Source: Phoronis australis
Taxonomy: Eukaryota > Phoronida > Phoronidae
Length of the DNA: 64,000 bases
Reading direction: 5' to 3'
Assembly (NCBI GenBank): GCA_002633005.1
Contig: NMRA01000230.1
Location: 517,495-581,494 of the forward strand
Part shown: positions 12,712 through 23,594 of the stretch, one piece after another
Layout: every line of letters begins with the position of its first letter
How positions within the stretch are numbered: the first letter of the stretch is position 1
Made by a program: the position numbers and the translations under genes
Notes under the pieces: generated by a model
Told to the model about the DNA's origin: nothing
Databases searched by the model: none
What the model saw: the letters and a program-made list of their open reading frames with translations, nothing else

Positions 12712-14858
12712 CATGGACATGTACATGTACTGTAGATCGTAAGTGTGCACATTTTTGTAATTATCTTGTACTCCTTTCAGTGAAAAATCGTCGATGTTCA
12801 AGATTGCTGTCGAATACAGTGTATCAAGACCTAAATGGACGACAGAAATGAATTTCAATCAAATAATTTTGACTGTTTTGTTCACAAAAAGTGCCTGTGA
12901 AGAACTGGCGAAGGCAGAAAGATGCAATGGAAAAAGAATCACTTGATGGTTTTTTCATTAATTTCGCTTTGCAAATGCTTTTGGCAAATGCGAACATCGA
13001 TATTCAGCGCTTTCTCAGATTCGTATAAGATGCACGATTATTTCATGATCCTTTGGCTCATAGAAAAATGTCTCGATTTATTGGTTTTGTCTCATTTAAT
13101 GCACATAGCGCCCATCACACATATGAGACAATGTTTTGAGAAAGTATTTTATGAACGGAATAAATTCATAGAAGAAAAACAAATGAAAACTGTTTTGATC
13201 ATCGCACACTGACCTTTGAATTACATTTGGAATTCATACCTAGGCAAACTTTACATTTTTCACGAGAAAATAACAGTGGTGTGATTACAAAGAACCATTT
13301 GTGACATTGAGTGAGATTTGCCAGCAACAGATAATTTGCAAATTTTCCTCTCCAGTAGTTCGACAGGTATGCTGACTAGAACACGGCGGTGGAAATTCGT
13401 AGACAACGTTTACTTTTCAAAGAAAATTGCGTCCTTTATTAGCGTGGCGCTACACACCGTGTAATACCGTGGAGGTTCGGAAGAATGCATTGATAAAACA
13501 TTCCCTAAAACACTTCATAATTTGAATACTGTGATGAGTTTTGCAGCATTTTCATCGCGCTTTGAAACATTGAAACTTGAGTAAGCACTGCGGTCAGCAA
13601 AAGAATTTGCATACATTTTTCGAACTTATAATTAATGTCAGGGTGCTATGTCGCAGCTTTCGTAACTTTTAACTAGCGACACGATGAAACTTATTTAAGT
13701 CATTCACATAAGAAAAGTATAAGTGCCCTCCATAGTGGCAGACACAACAGTTGAACTTTAATCCGCGACCTACTTCATCGGTCCCTAAAGAATTTACCTT
13801 GTGAACGTGAATATGAAATTATCTTGTTTGAAAACTGATCAAGAGAAAGCGAGAATCGTTTTACTATGACTAATGTTGTTATTAATTTCGTTTTTCGCGC
13901 ATTTTGTATGTATTTGAACCACTGGCATTTGCAAAGCATGCATTGAAAAGCCATTAACCAATCTATGTGACTTTGGACAAGGTAACATAAAATCAATGAA
14001 TATTAAATCAGCTACACGCAAATACTAATGAGAAAGCGGGCGTTGCGGCACTAGCACAAATCACAATGGTATGTAAAACAAATTGGTTTTTGAAAACGAT
14101 ATTTATTAAGTTCTCTAGGTTGTACACAAACACGCAACAAAAACAATTTACTTGTTAGACGAATATTGGTGTGACACAAACCAATTGTCACCGATCGGAA
14201 TGTTCAGTTATGGAGGTGGCCTTGGGTTCCTTCGCTTCGAGACCATAACCCGACCCACTACGACACGATCATTGAAGCCGATTGCATGACGTCAGAAGTC
14301 TTCTTGATGTCATTCATTTTCTGGGTAGAATCTGCTTCATTTGAAACTCCCTGGACCTATGTTTTATAACTTTTACTTTCAGGTTGTAAGTTGCCTTACA
14401 TTTTTATAAAATTAATTATTTTTGCTTCAATACAAGCATTCACAAAACAACAACCGGCATCAAAAGAAAAAATGAAAAAGCACCGACCTAAATAAGCTGT
14501 TATTTATTTTGATTTGAGACAAATCCAAATTTTCAGCAAGCAACCTGGAATTATAGCTTCTGGCTCTATTGTGAATTTTTTCCGAACGTAGGTCCACTCG
14601 TCTACTTTCAGAGTCGGAATGAAGGTTTGTATGACTTTGCAAATGAAACAGTGTCAGTGAGTGTCAAGGAGAGCATTTTTTCGGGAAACGTGAAAAAATT
14701 TATTTCGATAACGTTTGTCTTATTGTTTACAAAATAAACTTAACTTACGGTACCCTCAGTACCCGTAAACTCCCTTACTATTCATGCTGATCTTTCTTTC
14801 ATGCCGATGTCGCTGGCACGTTTTCCGTTTATAAGCCACTGATTGCCGAAAGTACACC
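12712..14858. other. Intergenic stretch, no gene seen
   Basis: No supported exon. The longest frames (12922-13212 + and 13775-13996 -) have no recognisable features. Confidence 0.5.
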
Positions 14859-15027
14859 AGCCTCCCGTTCAGTAACGCTAGGACCTCGCTAAAAAGCAAG
14901 ACTTCGCGAGATTACGTGAGATATTGCCGTGTACTTTAAATTAGAACACGTGACTTGGACTAGGTTTTAGCTAGGTCCTAGCGTAGGTCCTAGCGTAGGT
15001 CCTAGCGTCTACTGAACGCACGCCAGG
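14859..15027. mobile_element. MITE-like element, GTTCAGTAACG family, copy 3, with internal minisatellite
   Basis: Termini and core match the copies at 3468 and 8181. Near the right end the 12-base unit TAGGTCCTAGCG is present three times in perfect tandem (14972-15007), against two in copy 2 and one diverged unit in copy 1. The unit is also the inverse complement of part of the left end (CGCTAGGACCTCGCTA), so slippage has extended one arm. Confidence 0.78.
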
Positions 15028-15758
15028 GCTTACAAGTATATGTGGGATATATGAAAGGCCAAATATATGTGATTTTTCGAGTATATGCCCTATGCTTACT
15101 ATTGGAAATTCCCGGTAACGTTTTTCGCACGCGATAAGTTCATTCTCTGTACGGCTGTTTACAATGTTCCTATATTTAATCAGTTGTTGTTTCACCAGAC
15201 ATTTTTTGAGTCGATTTGATCGAGATCTTTTGGAAAAACGCCACCTATAGTTATCATTTCATACCTTCTTCAGGTTACAAAGTATAATTTCCAAGATCAC
15301 CAGTTTCTCCATTTTAATGAATCTCTAAGCAAGGAGCGGAAACGTCAAATATTTTTCATCTTCACAAAGCCACAATCCTGACGTAATTCACGGGGCTCGA
15401 GAACACCAAACGTAACTCAAGACACGCGTCATAATTAACAGCCATTGTGTGGAATTTGAAAGGTTGCAATTTGTGTCAACCATTTTGTCAATATTTAAGC
15501 CTCGCGTTAAATTTAGAGATCAGAATCTCGATCCTTTTTGAGCCGAAACATAGCATACTTCTCCACATCACACAACATCAAACGTTCGTTGACAGAAAGT
15601 TAAAGTCCTTTTCGGAACCATCTTATGTCATCAGCACGATTAATAACATACATCGAAGCGCGTCGTTGGTTGAGACTCACGCCAAATGGCATTTTGCTTG
15701 CGTTTGGTGTTTTCATGGGTATGACCTGCCACGTTACAGCAAATTTGAATGTCATTTT

Positions 15759-16601
15759 CTAGTCAGATGTCGTTCTCTTCTGTTTATTCGCAGATCTTCC
15801 AAGACGCATCACTGGCAGAGCTCGATTTTCTGGCGAGGGAATGGTATCTCCTGTTACTTCAAAAGGTCGTTTTCCAAGACGTGCAACTCCCATCGCACGA
15901 TTGTCATTTAACCGTTTGCCAAGTCGCATCAAAGCAGTTGCTCGTTTGTTGGCTATCATTTCGTTTTCTGGACCAAGGGCGGGAATGTTTGAGCGAAGCT
16001 TATAGCCAAGACGAGGAGTTAAAATTCCATAGTGCCTAAAATCTTCAGTTAAATCTAGATCTCCACGTTTGAATCTCTCCGATTCGATACCTTTTTGCAG
16101 AGTGTTTGCCTTATCACCGCCTTTGCTGTTTTCCATTTGAGGTTGGTTCTGTTGATTCACGTCGCGTTTGGAGCGCCCAAGTCGAGGTTCAGACGTTTGC
16201 CTTAAGTCATCGTCTCTTTGTACATCGTCAAAGAAAAATTGAAGTTTTTTATACACGGAATATAGGTCTTCAATAATCGCTGATTCGTCAAGCCCAGCTT
16301 CCAGTTCGCGTCCAAATCTCGGCTGCTTTGTTATTTGTCGCCGTTCGTATGCATTCTCGATCTCCGACTCGGGGTAAACAAATTCAAAGCGGTCTTCGAC
16401 GTAGTTTCTTAAAGGAAGGCTCGAGTCCCCTCTCTTTCCAAGTCGTAGAGCGTGTAGCGGGCGTTTACCCAGTCTCACCCGGCCCATTGCTCGATTGAAT
16501 CTCTCAAATGAAGTGTCACGTCTAGTTCGACTACTTGAGGTCTCTTCACTGGACGCCAGTGCTACTACGGCGAAAACTGAAACAAAACAAATATTTGCCA
16601 T
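15759..16601 (-). CDS. Neuropeptide precursor with multiple RL-amide peptides
   Basis: A 280-residue secretory precursor expected to yield amidated signalling peptides, probably for G-protein-coupled receptors. Residues 1-16 form a signal peptide, with likely cleavage after VALA. Amidation glycine plus basic cleavage sites follow at 45-47 (GKR), 55-57 (GKR), 97-98 (GR), 142-143 (GR), 228-230 (GKR), 243-245 (GKR) and 268-269 (GR). Peptides end RL-amide except one PRF-amide (89-96, N-terminal Gln after RR). Cleavage at a single Arg in NR/A would give seven-residue peptides AMGRVRL, AMGVARL and ALPVMRL, matching ATALMRL and PLHALRL, which are released at KR sites. A further PRL-G at 197-199 is followed by YK and lacks a basic site. 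The first bases (GTTTTGTTTCAG, exon start 16576) also form a good splice acceptor, so the true start may lie in an upstream exon. Which RF/RL-amide family it belongs to is unknown to me. Confidence 0.87.
   Translation of the reverse strand: MANICFVSVFAVVALASSEETSSSRTRRDTSFERFNRAMGRVRLGKRPLHALRLGKRGDSSLPLRNYVEDRFEFVYPESEIENAYERRQITKQPRFGRELEAGLDESAIIEDLYSVYKKLQFFFDDVQRDDDLRQTSEPRLGRSKRDVNQQNQPQMENSKGGDKANTLQKGIESERFKRGDLDLTEDFRHYGILTPRLGYKLRSNIPALGPENEMIANKRATALMRLGKRLNDNRAMGVARLGKRPFEVTGDTIPSPENRALPVMRLGRSANKQKRTTSD
16577..16588 (-). other. Possible splice acceptor inside the signal-peptide codons
   Basis: Read on the minus strand this is GTTTTGTTTCAG, a pyrimidine-rich tract ending in AG. 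Deuterostome neuropeptide genes often have an intron within or near the signal-peptide region. If it is used, the coding exon begins at 16576 in phase 1 and the ATG at 16601 is not the real start. If it is not used, the ATG gives an acceptable signal peptide by itself. Confidence 0.4.
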
Positions 16602-16918
16602 ACAGTATTAGTGCACGTGAACATGTAGACGCTATCCCTTTGCGTCAATGCCAAACAAGCCATAGACTTGGTGGAGACGAATTCTGCCAGTGTTCAGTTT
16701 TCTAAACCTGTTCATATTTTTGGTTTGTATTCTGATCGTATGTGTTTTTGCATGCCAACATTGTGGTATTCGTCATGTAGATATTAAATAATATGGGACT
16801 AAAATAACAAAGTTATTTTTGCCATGAAGTTTGTCAGGGGTGTAAATGTCTTTTAAAGTAACATTAGCGGTGAGAAAATCTTTTTCTCGCATCAGCCCTA
16901 GCGCGTAATCGAAGTTGA

Positions 16919-16963
16919 AACTGTCCCATCGCAACGAAGCGCTCTACCAGCTGAGCTAAATCT
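16919..16963 (-). repeat. tRNA 5'-half-like sequence, probable SINE head or tRNA relic
   Basis: On the minus strand it reads TTAGCTCAGCTGGTAGAGCG, a textbook polymerase III box A with D-arm. An anticodon-arm-like segment follows, but there is no T-arm or acceptor closure. It is therefore a truncated tRNA-derived sequence and not a functional tRNA gene. Confidence 0.6.
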
Positions 16964-19900
16964 CACTCTCTGTAGGTGACGTATTTTTAGCGTAGGCCTA
17001 CTTAATGTACCGACTTGTAATATGTCACAAAAACACAGCAGACTTTGTTCTTTATAGCTATGGTCAAAAAAGCTACAACTTAAACAGCTATCCCTGGCCA
17101 TTCAAAAGTAATCCCAAAACTGCGTTTTTCGAACTAAAAACTATAATGTGCACTTATTAAGTTAAATTTGAGTAAAAACAAACAGTAGTCAGAATAAGTG
17201 ACGTTTCACGCAGCCACTTTACAGTATTCAGGGTTTTGGTAAACGCTCGTAATAACAATTATTGCGCTACTCGCATTGAACACTGAAACGTGAAAAGACG
17301 CAGATTTATCGATTCATACAACTAGTTCGCTTAATTTTGTTTTTGCAAATGAAACAATCATATACTACAATTCCCAATTTTCATTAATTTTTCATTAAGC
17401 ACATAAATGATAATTGTCATTTAATTTCGTTTAGTGTTCAGACGTTTTACTACTTGAAGACCTGAACAACTCCATCTCTTGCTTTACGTGACATGTCGCG
17501 CTGAAAAGAATATCAACGTATTGGGCTAATTGATAATACATAATTTTAGAGCTAATCCTGGGAGTAGGGGGCACTGCCGCTGCACGGGATGCGTTTACGT
17601 ATTGTGCAGATTTTTAAATACGAGCTACGAGAATCGATTATTCTACTACTCGGTTTCTGCATGTGTTGTTATTTCTTGGGAAAACTATTTGTCATTTGGC
17701 TGGTTGTTTTTAAAGGGTGAACTATTTTTCGTCAGTTTCCACTCATCTGAGACTGGTTGTAATTCTTGCAGCAAAATCCACCTGTTTTAATCGGCTTTGA
17801 CATTTTTACTGTCTACCAAACTTCCCTTTTCTTCCATGCAATGTTTTGTATGACTGAAATCAATCAATTTTTGTAACTTCTAGTATCTGTTTTGCGGATC
17901 TATTTACACTGACCCATTGGGCCATTTCAAATCAAATGAAGAGGGGAAACATTTTGCAGCTAAAAGAGTTCAAATTTGTCAGGCTACCTGGGGTTTCTTT
18001 TAGCGTAACTCTTCATTTATTAACTTGATGGATCCGTTTTACAGATTTGGTGGGATGGAAAATGTCTATTTTGTTCTTAAAAAATTCACGTTCTGAGTAT
18101 TCAGTTGGATTAACGTTATCTCAAGCCTTATTTAATGATCTCCATTCTAACTCGTATATTAAAACACCAGGCTATGTCAGCTAGTAAAAGTACATATTTT
18201 CTGAAAGAAAACAGTCCTGCAAGAGTTCATTTTAGCAGTGCGGACTGTTGTCCGTTTATGCACAACGGAGGACGGCTTCGATCTGACCGATAACATAAGC
18301 TAGCGCCCCAGTTGGCTGGTATCGACCGTAAAAGACACGTAGGTGCGGGTAGATACCCCTTGGCGAGCAAAGTTGCTTAAATTGTCCAAATCACAACTTA
18401 CTTGTAGTAGTTAGATAAACCCACGAACACAAAAAAATCCCGGTGTGGTGAAAGAAATCAGCAGTATATACTTCTCTTTCCCACGCCATTTTACAAAAAT
18501 TCCTCTGCCGAAAAGTTAATGTCGGGATTTTAAAAATGGTATCAAAAGTGAACCAACGCACCTTCTGATCTAGATTTTCCTATGACCCATATGGAAACGA
18601 AGGCAATCGTCTACCTACATATTTCAGCCAATCAGAACAAGAGGCTTTAAAAAGTGGAAACAGACGACTGATCGGTTTTTGGAACTTGTAATTTTTAACG
18701 ACATTTTTTAATTTGGGACTCTTAATACTTATGAAAGTCATTAGAACATAATAGAGGGTGATTATTTTACAATCCGGGAATGTTTTGGAACTGCTGCGAT
18801 GGAAAAACTTTCCACATTTCTTAACAAAGTCAGCACGTGTGGGAAGTCTGGTTTCTTATTCGCCAACCCTGCTCTCCTCTTATCTCTGAAAATTGAGCTT
18901 CCGGGGCGCAAGGTCATAAAATTTCTTCATCAAGGGGCATATGTTAAACAGAAATGTAGCGCTTAGGAGGGTTAGTAACCCAGCTTCTGAACACAGCTGG
19001 AGCAATCTTATCCCTGCCCGATCATATGAACATCTTTGAAACAGCGTGTATTCATTGATGGCAATTGAGAATGTGATTCATCAATTTGTGTAATTTGTTT
19101 TAGCATGTGAGTGAAAATTCTTAGTTTTAGCTCGGAAACGCAACACAAAAATTGCGAAGTAATGGCAGCAAAATGAAATGATGCGAGTAGGTGAGAATTG
19201 ATTAGGTACTAGGTTTACTTAACTCTCGCAATTTATCACTTTAGCACTTGTCGAAAGAAATGTTATTAGTTACTGTGACGGGATCGACTACTTCCAAAGA
19301 GTCCAGAGATATGAATGCGATAAGTGATTTAATTTTTTAGAATATCAACAGCCTGCAGCACTTCACTTGGAGACGACATACACACATCTGCCTCGACGAG
19401 AGTTGCAACGGCTAGTTTTTAGCTAACAATGTTTCGGCCTTTCCGTATACAGCGGGAAGAAAAAGGATGATCCTAAATGGCTATGAATGATTATCATCAA
19501 AATCTTCGTTTTCAGCAGGACATCAAACAAATCCTTAAGTGCAATACTTAGCTCGTTAGGTGATAACAATGACGGTAGATAATCACACTTGTTCAAATTA
19601 ACATTAGAGAAATGGACATTACAGGTGTACATCTGACATTAAAGTGTCGTCTAAGGAAGTCGGGTGTACTCTACATGACAGATTTTCAAATTAGTTTTCT
19701 AATCATCTGACTATGCTATTCTGCGATTTAGATATATGTTTCCAGGTATGATTCTTAAATAACCACGCAGTAGAATTCTCTAAAGCATATTGGTGTAATT
19801 ACTATTTTCGAAAACGAGACATTCCAACGCGCGTGCCTCCGCGTGAACTCATCGTGTCATCAATGAAACCAACATTCTGCTCCGCAATGCCCGTGTGTTC

Positions 19901-20816
19901 CTGTGATTCGTGGCAGAAGAGTCTACATACAAACTTTGGCCGAGTTCCATAGACTCAAGAATTCCACGAATAAGCTATTGGGATTACGTGCCTTGCTAAT
20001 AATGCATAGCGATATCTTTTCGCCAGTGTATCATATATTGTGTTTACGGAACCGGAAGCATTTAATTATTTCAGGGATTACCTGCAGGATGGAGATAATC
20101 TAACTTCTTCGTGAAGTCTAAGTCAGTTATAGCTTCCGGATTATTTTAGAAAAAAATGTTGCACTCAAACAGTTTACTTCATGTCCACTATCTAAAATGC
20201 AAATTGCAACAGTAAAAATCGAAAACACAAATGCACTATGTTCAACCTAACCATCCGTGTACGACTCATTATAGGAAGTGGTTTCCATAATGGAATAGAT
20301 CATTCAGCAAGTAAAAACGCTGTCAAAAAGACATAGTTTCTGATCGCATGTAGGTTAGACAGCCTTTCTACAAATACGTTAATTCATAACGAATTCAGGC
20401 ATTCTGATTGTAAAAATCAGTTTCTTTCATGCTAAGGGAAGCTTTCAGACGATTTCCTACACGTGGGGTATACAGGCATTAAAAAATTGACCTGCGTTTT
20501 CTTGGTACAAGTGCTTCGCTTCGACGCGAATGACTCGGGCTTAAAATCATGAGTGCAGTTGATTGATTACGTGTCGTTTTAAATACGACGAACTGTTAAG
20601 AGCATCAGAAGCAACATAGCATAAAATAATCACATCTTGCCCTCGCATTTCGACGAAAATAGGAGAAAAGACTTCCTCCTGGACAAAAAAGCGCAGTTTT
20701 GGAAATGCACGTGATTGGTATCACTGGCTCTCCTTCAATGCTCTAATTTGTAATTCGAATAGTCAGTACATAGGGTTCGGGGAAAACAAAAAAAGTTTGG
20801 CAGGGAAGCATCCGTA
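16964..20816. other. Long intergenic stretch, no gene seen
   Basis: It may hold the upstream exon and promoter of the minus-strand neuropeptide gene, but I could not identify either with confidence. Confidence 0.4.
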
Positions 20817-20974
20817 GCAGGGGCGGATCCAGGATTTTCAGTTGGGAGGGGGGGCAGGGCAGAGTATTAGACAGGATTTTGCCCGTCAGAGATTGCCCCC
20901 CGAACTGTCAAATGTAATCTGGGAGAATTTTAGGAGGGCATGGACCCCTTGACCCCCTCTAAATTCGTCACTGC
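20817..20974. mobile_element. MITE-like element, GGCGGAT-terminated family, copy B
   Basis: The left end GCAGGGGCGGATCCAGG and the right end, on the other strand, GCAGTGACGAATTTAGAGG are inverted and match the termini of 1726-2031. The interior is shorter (158 bp in total) and rich in G runs. Confidence 0.6.
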
Positions 20975-21025
20975 GTAGCGAGTACTTGGGAAAGACGGTG
21001 CAGAGACAGCAACGACAGCGGAATG

Positions 21026-21702
21026 GGAGATAACTAGGATTACAAAGAGAACTTCGCGTGGTACTGTAGCAATAGACATATGTTATCAAAGGCTGTAACT
21101 ACATAGAATTTCCAATTGCTTATTAAAGTCCCAAAGGAATTTCATGGCAGGTATCTACAACGGCGTAAAGACATGCTGCCCCAAGACGTCATAACCGCAA
21201 ACTTATCGATAATATCGTCAAAATAATTCTGGCTATGGTATTCCTTTTCAATATAGTTATTAGGAAAGCATTATTTTTGAAGCTTGAGATTTCTATGCGA
21301 CAGTTCCTGTGTGGATTATTGTTTGACGTAGGATTTCTCGAGGATTACTAGTAACTTAATTCGNGGAGATAACTAGGATTACAAAGAGAACTTCGCGTGG
21401 TACTTTAGCAATAGACATATGTAATCAAAGGCTGTAACTACATAGAATTTCCAATTGCTTATTAAAGTCCCAAAGGAATTTCATGGCAGGTATCTACAAC
21501 GGCGTAAAGACATGCTGCCCCAAGACGTCATAACCGCAAACTTATCGATAATATCGTCAAAATAATTCTGGCTATGGTATTCCTTTTCAATATAGTTATT
21601 AGGAAAGCATTATTTTTGAAGCTTGAGATTTCTATGCGACAGTTCCTGTGTGGATTATTGTTTGACGTAGGATTTCTCGAGGATTACTAGTAACTTAATT
21701 CG
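21026..21702. repeat. 338-bp direct duplication joined by a single N; likely assembly artefact
   Basis: Positions 21026-21363 and 21365-21702 are the same 338 bases, with only two substitutions seen (in the ACTGTAGC/ACTTTAGC and TGTTATC/TGTAATC segments). The only base between them is the N at 21364. Two contig ends that overlap but were not merged would look exactly like this, with the differences being allelic. A genuine recent tandem duplication is the alternative. Confidence 0.9.
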
Positions 21703-23506
21703 AGTGCCAAGGGCCTTAAAACATAAAGTTACATATATTTCTGCAAATTTAACTATAAAACCGTAATAGGCTACCGCATTGAACGCGTTTAAATTTTGAA
21801 AATGTTTGGGGAAGCACCCCCCAACTATCCGTCGAATACCCCCAATTCCCATACTTTTCGCCCTATGTCCCCGGTCAGGAATCTTTTCACATTCCTCACA
21901 AAGAGATTCCTAGCTGACAACTGCAGATTTTAAACAAAATCTTAAGATGCAGAAAACTCGAAACGTGCAGTTTTTATAGTGCGTTGCAAATAACCACATG
22001 ATTTAATGTATCTAAAGAATTCACCGCTTTTGGATTTTAATGTGAATACGCGGAAAGTCTACATAATTCAGTTGATCATAGTGTTTTAACGAATTATGAC
22101 GTGGGTTGATGAAAATCTAAAAACTAGATCATATGCCTTCGCAAACGCCCACGATAAAAAGTTTACAATTCATAATTTCCTCCGGAGTTTAATATTTTTA
22201 CACGAAATCTAAAATATTTTTGACATTTCCGCTCCCCCTAAGTGTGAACTGAAGATAGTTTTCTGCTCTTCTGTGCTTGAGTTCATTATGGATTACATAA
22301 ACGAGTGAACAGTTCAAACTGGCACTTGATGACCCATAGATTCCGACTCCAGGTTTGCAATCTTGCCCGTGTCCATAGTTTCTCCTACACGTATTTTGTG
22401 TAGTACTCACACAGTAGGCCGAACATTTGCACAGGTTATTGATGTGAGATGCGCCACAATTATTATACAGGTCGACAATGAAATGTGATGCAAATGTATC
22501 AGGTTGTGTATTGTTTGCATTTGATGTGAAGTGGGATTGAATATTTATTCGATTTTGTTAATTACTCGGAGACAGCCGTCATAAATTGGTGATGGTTTTG
22601 TTGATTCTGTTCTATTGTTTTACATGTTTGCTATTTGCTCGTCTACAGAGGCGTTCGGAAATTAACGGGCCTCCAAACCGTTAGCGTATCATTGACACGT
22701 TTTGTAAAACTTCAACAATGGTTCAATGTAACAATGAAACACGTATCAGCGCCATAATTAAAGAGCTTTCGAAACCCACTAGCTGCTCAACCCTTGTAAC
22801 TAGTTAGATACCGAAAGCTGGGCAAAGCTCGTGACGCGGTGTTACGGGCGGAGTGATGAGACTGCTGGTCAAATTTTGTTTACATGTATATTTACCGTCT
22901 TTACTTGTTTGTACAAACAAGAGAAGTAACACAATAAATTACATTAATCTTCACACTCTATACAATATTAGTGCCCATTGTTTCGAAAGTCTCGTGAAGT
23001 AATATAAGAATTGAATGAAAGCTAAATACATCATACAGCGCCACAAAAACATGCTAACTTGCGGTGATGGGTCCTGCACTGAGAATTGGAAGTCGTCATG
23101 AGCTACACGGACTCGTCGTGAGCAATTTGAGATTAGAAAAGACAGGAGGTGAAAAGAGTTGACTTAAAAAGCAACTAAATATTCTTGTAGTATATTAAAA
23201 CAGTTCTGTCTAATTTTGTAAGCGTGTAGCAAGTGCTTGGTGCTTCACGAGAAGCTGAAATGAAAAACCATTGCAATCCAGTAGCCGTGGCGTAACGAAA
23301 AATCCTAGACACCTGAGGACGTTTGCAATAAAATTATACATTTTTATTGGGCTGTTTAAATACACTTTACAAAATGTGAAATAAATTAGGTAGAGGTGCA
23401 GAAGCTGCAAACGTTTCAATAGAAATCGTGCTTGAGTAACAAAGATGTGGAATGTATGAATTAGGAAGTCAAATAAGAGCCTCTCGCAGTAGTAGTATTT
23501 GGGGTG
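21703..23506. other. Intergenic stretch, no gene seen
   Basis: A 70-codon minus frame at 22198-22410 contains several Cys and a Gly-rich segment, but it has no splice or signal context and is not called. Confidence 0.45.
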
Positions 23507-23594
23507 GTGGTGGTGGTGGTGGTGGTAGTGGTAGTGCTAATAGTAGTTGTGGTAGTTGCTGTTGTTGTTACTGTTGCTGTTGTTGTTGTTGTTA
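23507..23594. repeat. GGT/TGT compound microsatellite
   Basis: Eight or more GGT units grade through GTAGT variants into TGT/TGC triplets. It generates a spurious Gly- then Cys-rich frame. Confidence 0.9.

Noticed and set aside
15447-16039. 154- and 96-codon plus-strand frames over the neuropeptide locus
   Set aside because: They lie opposite or beside the precursor, have no signal peptide or domain, and the minus strand explains the region fully.
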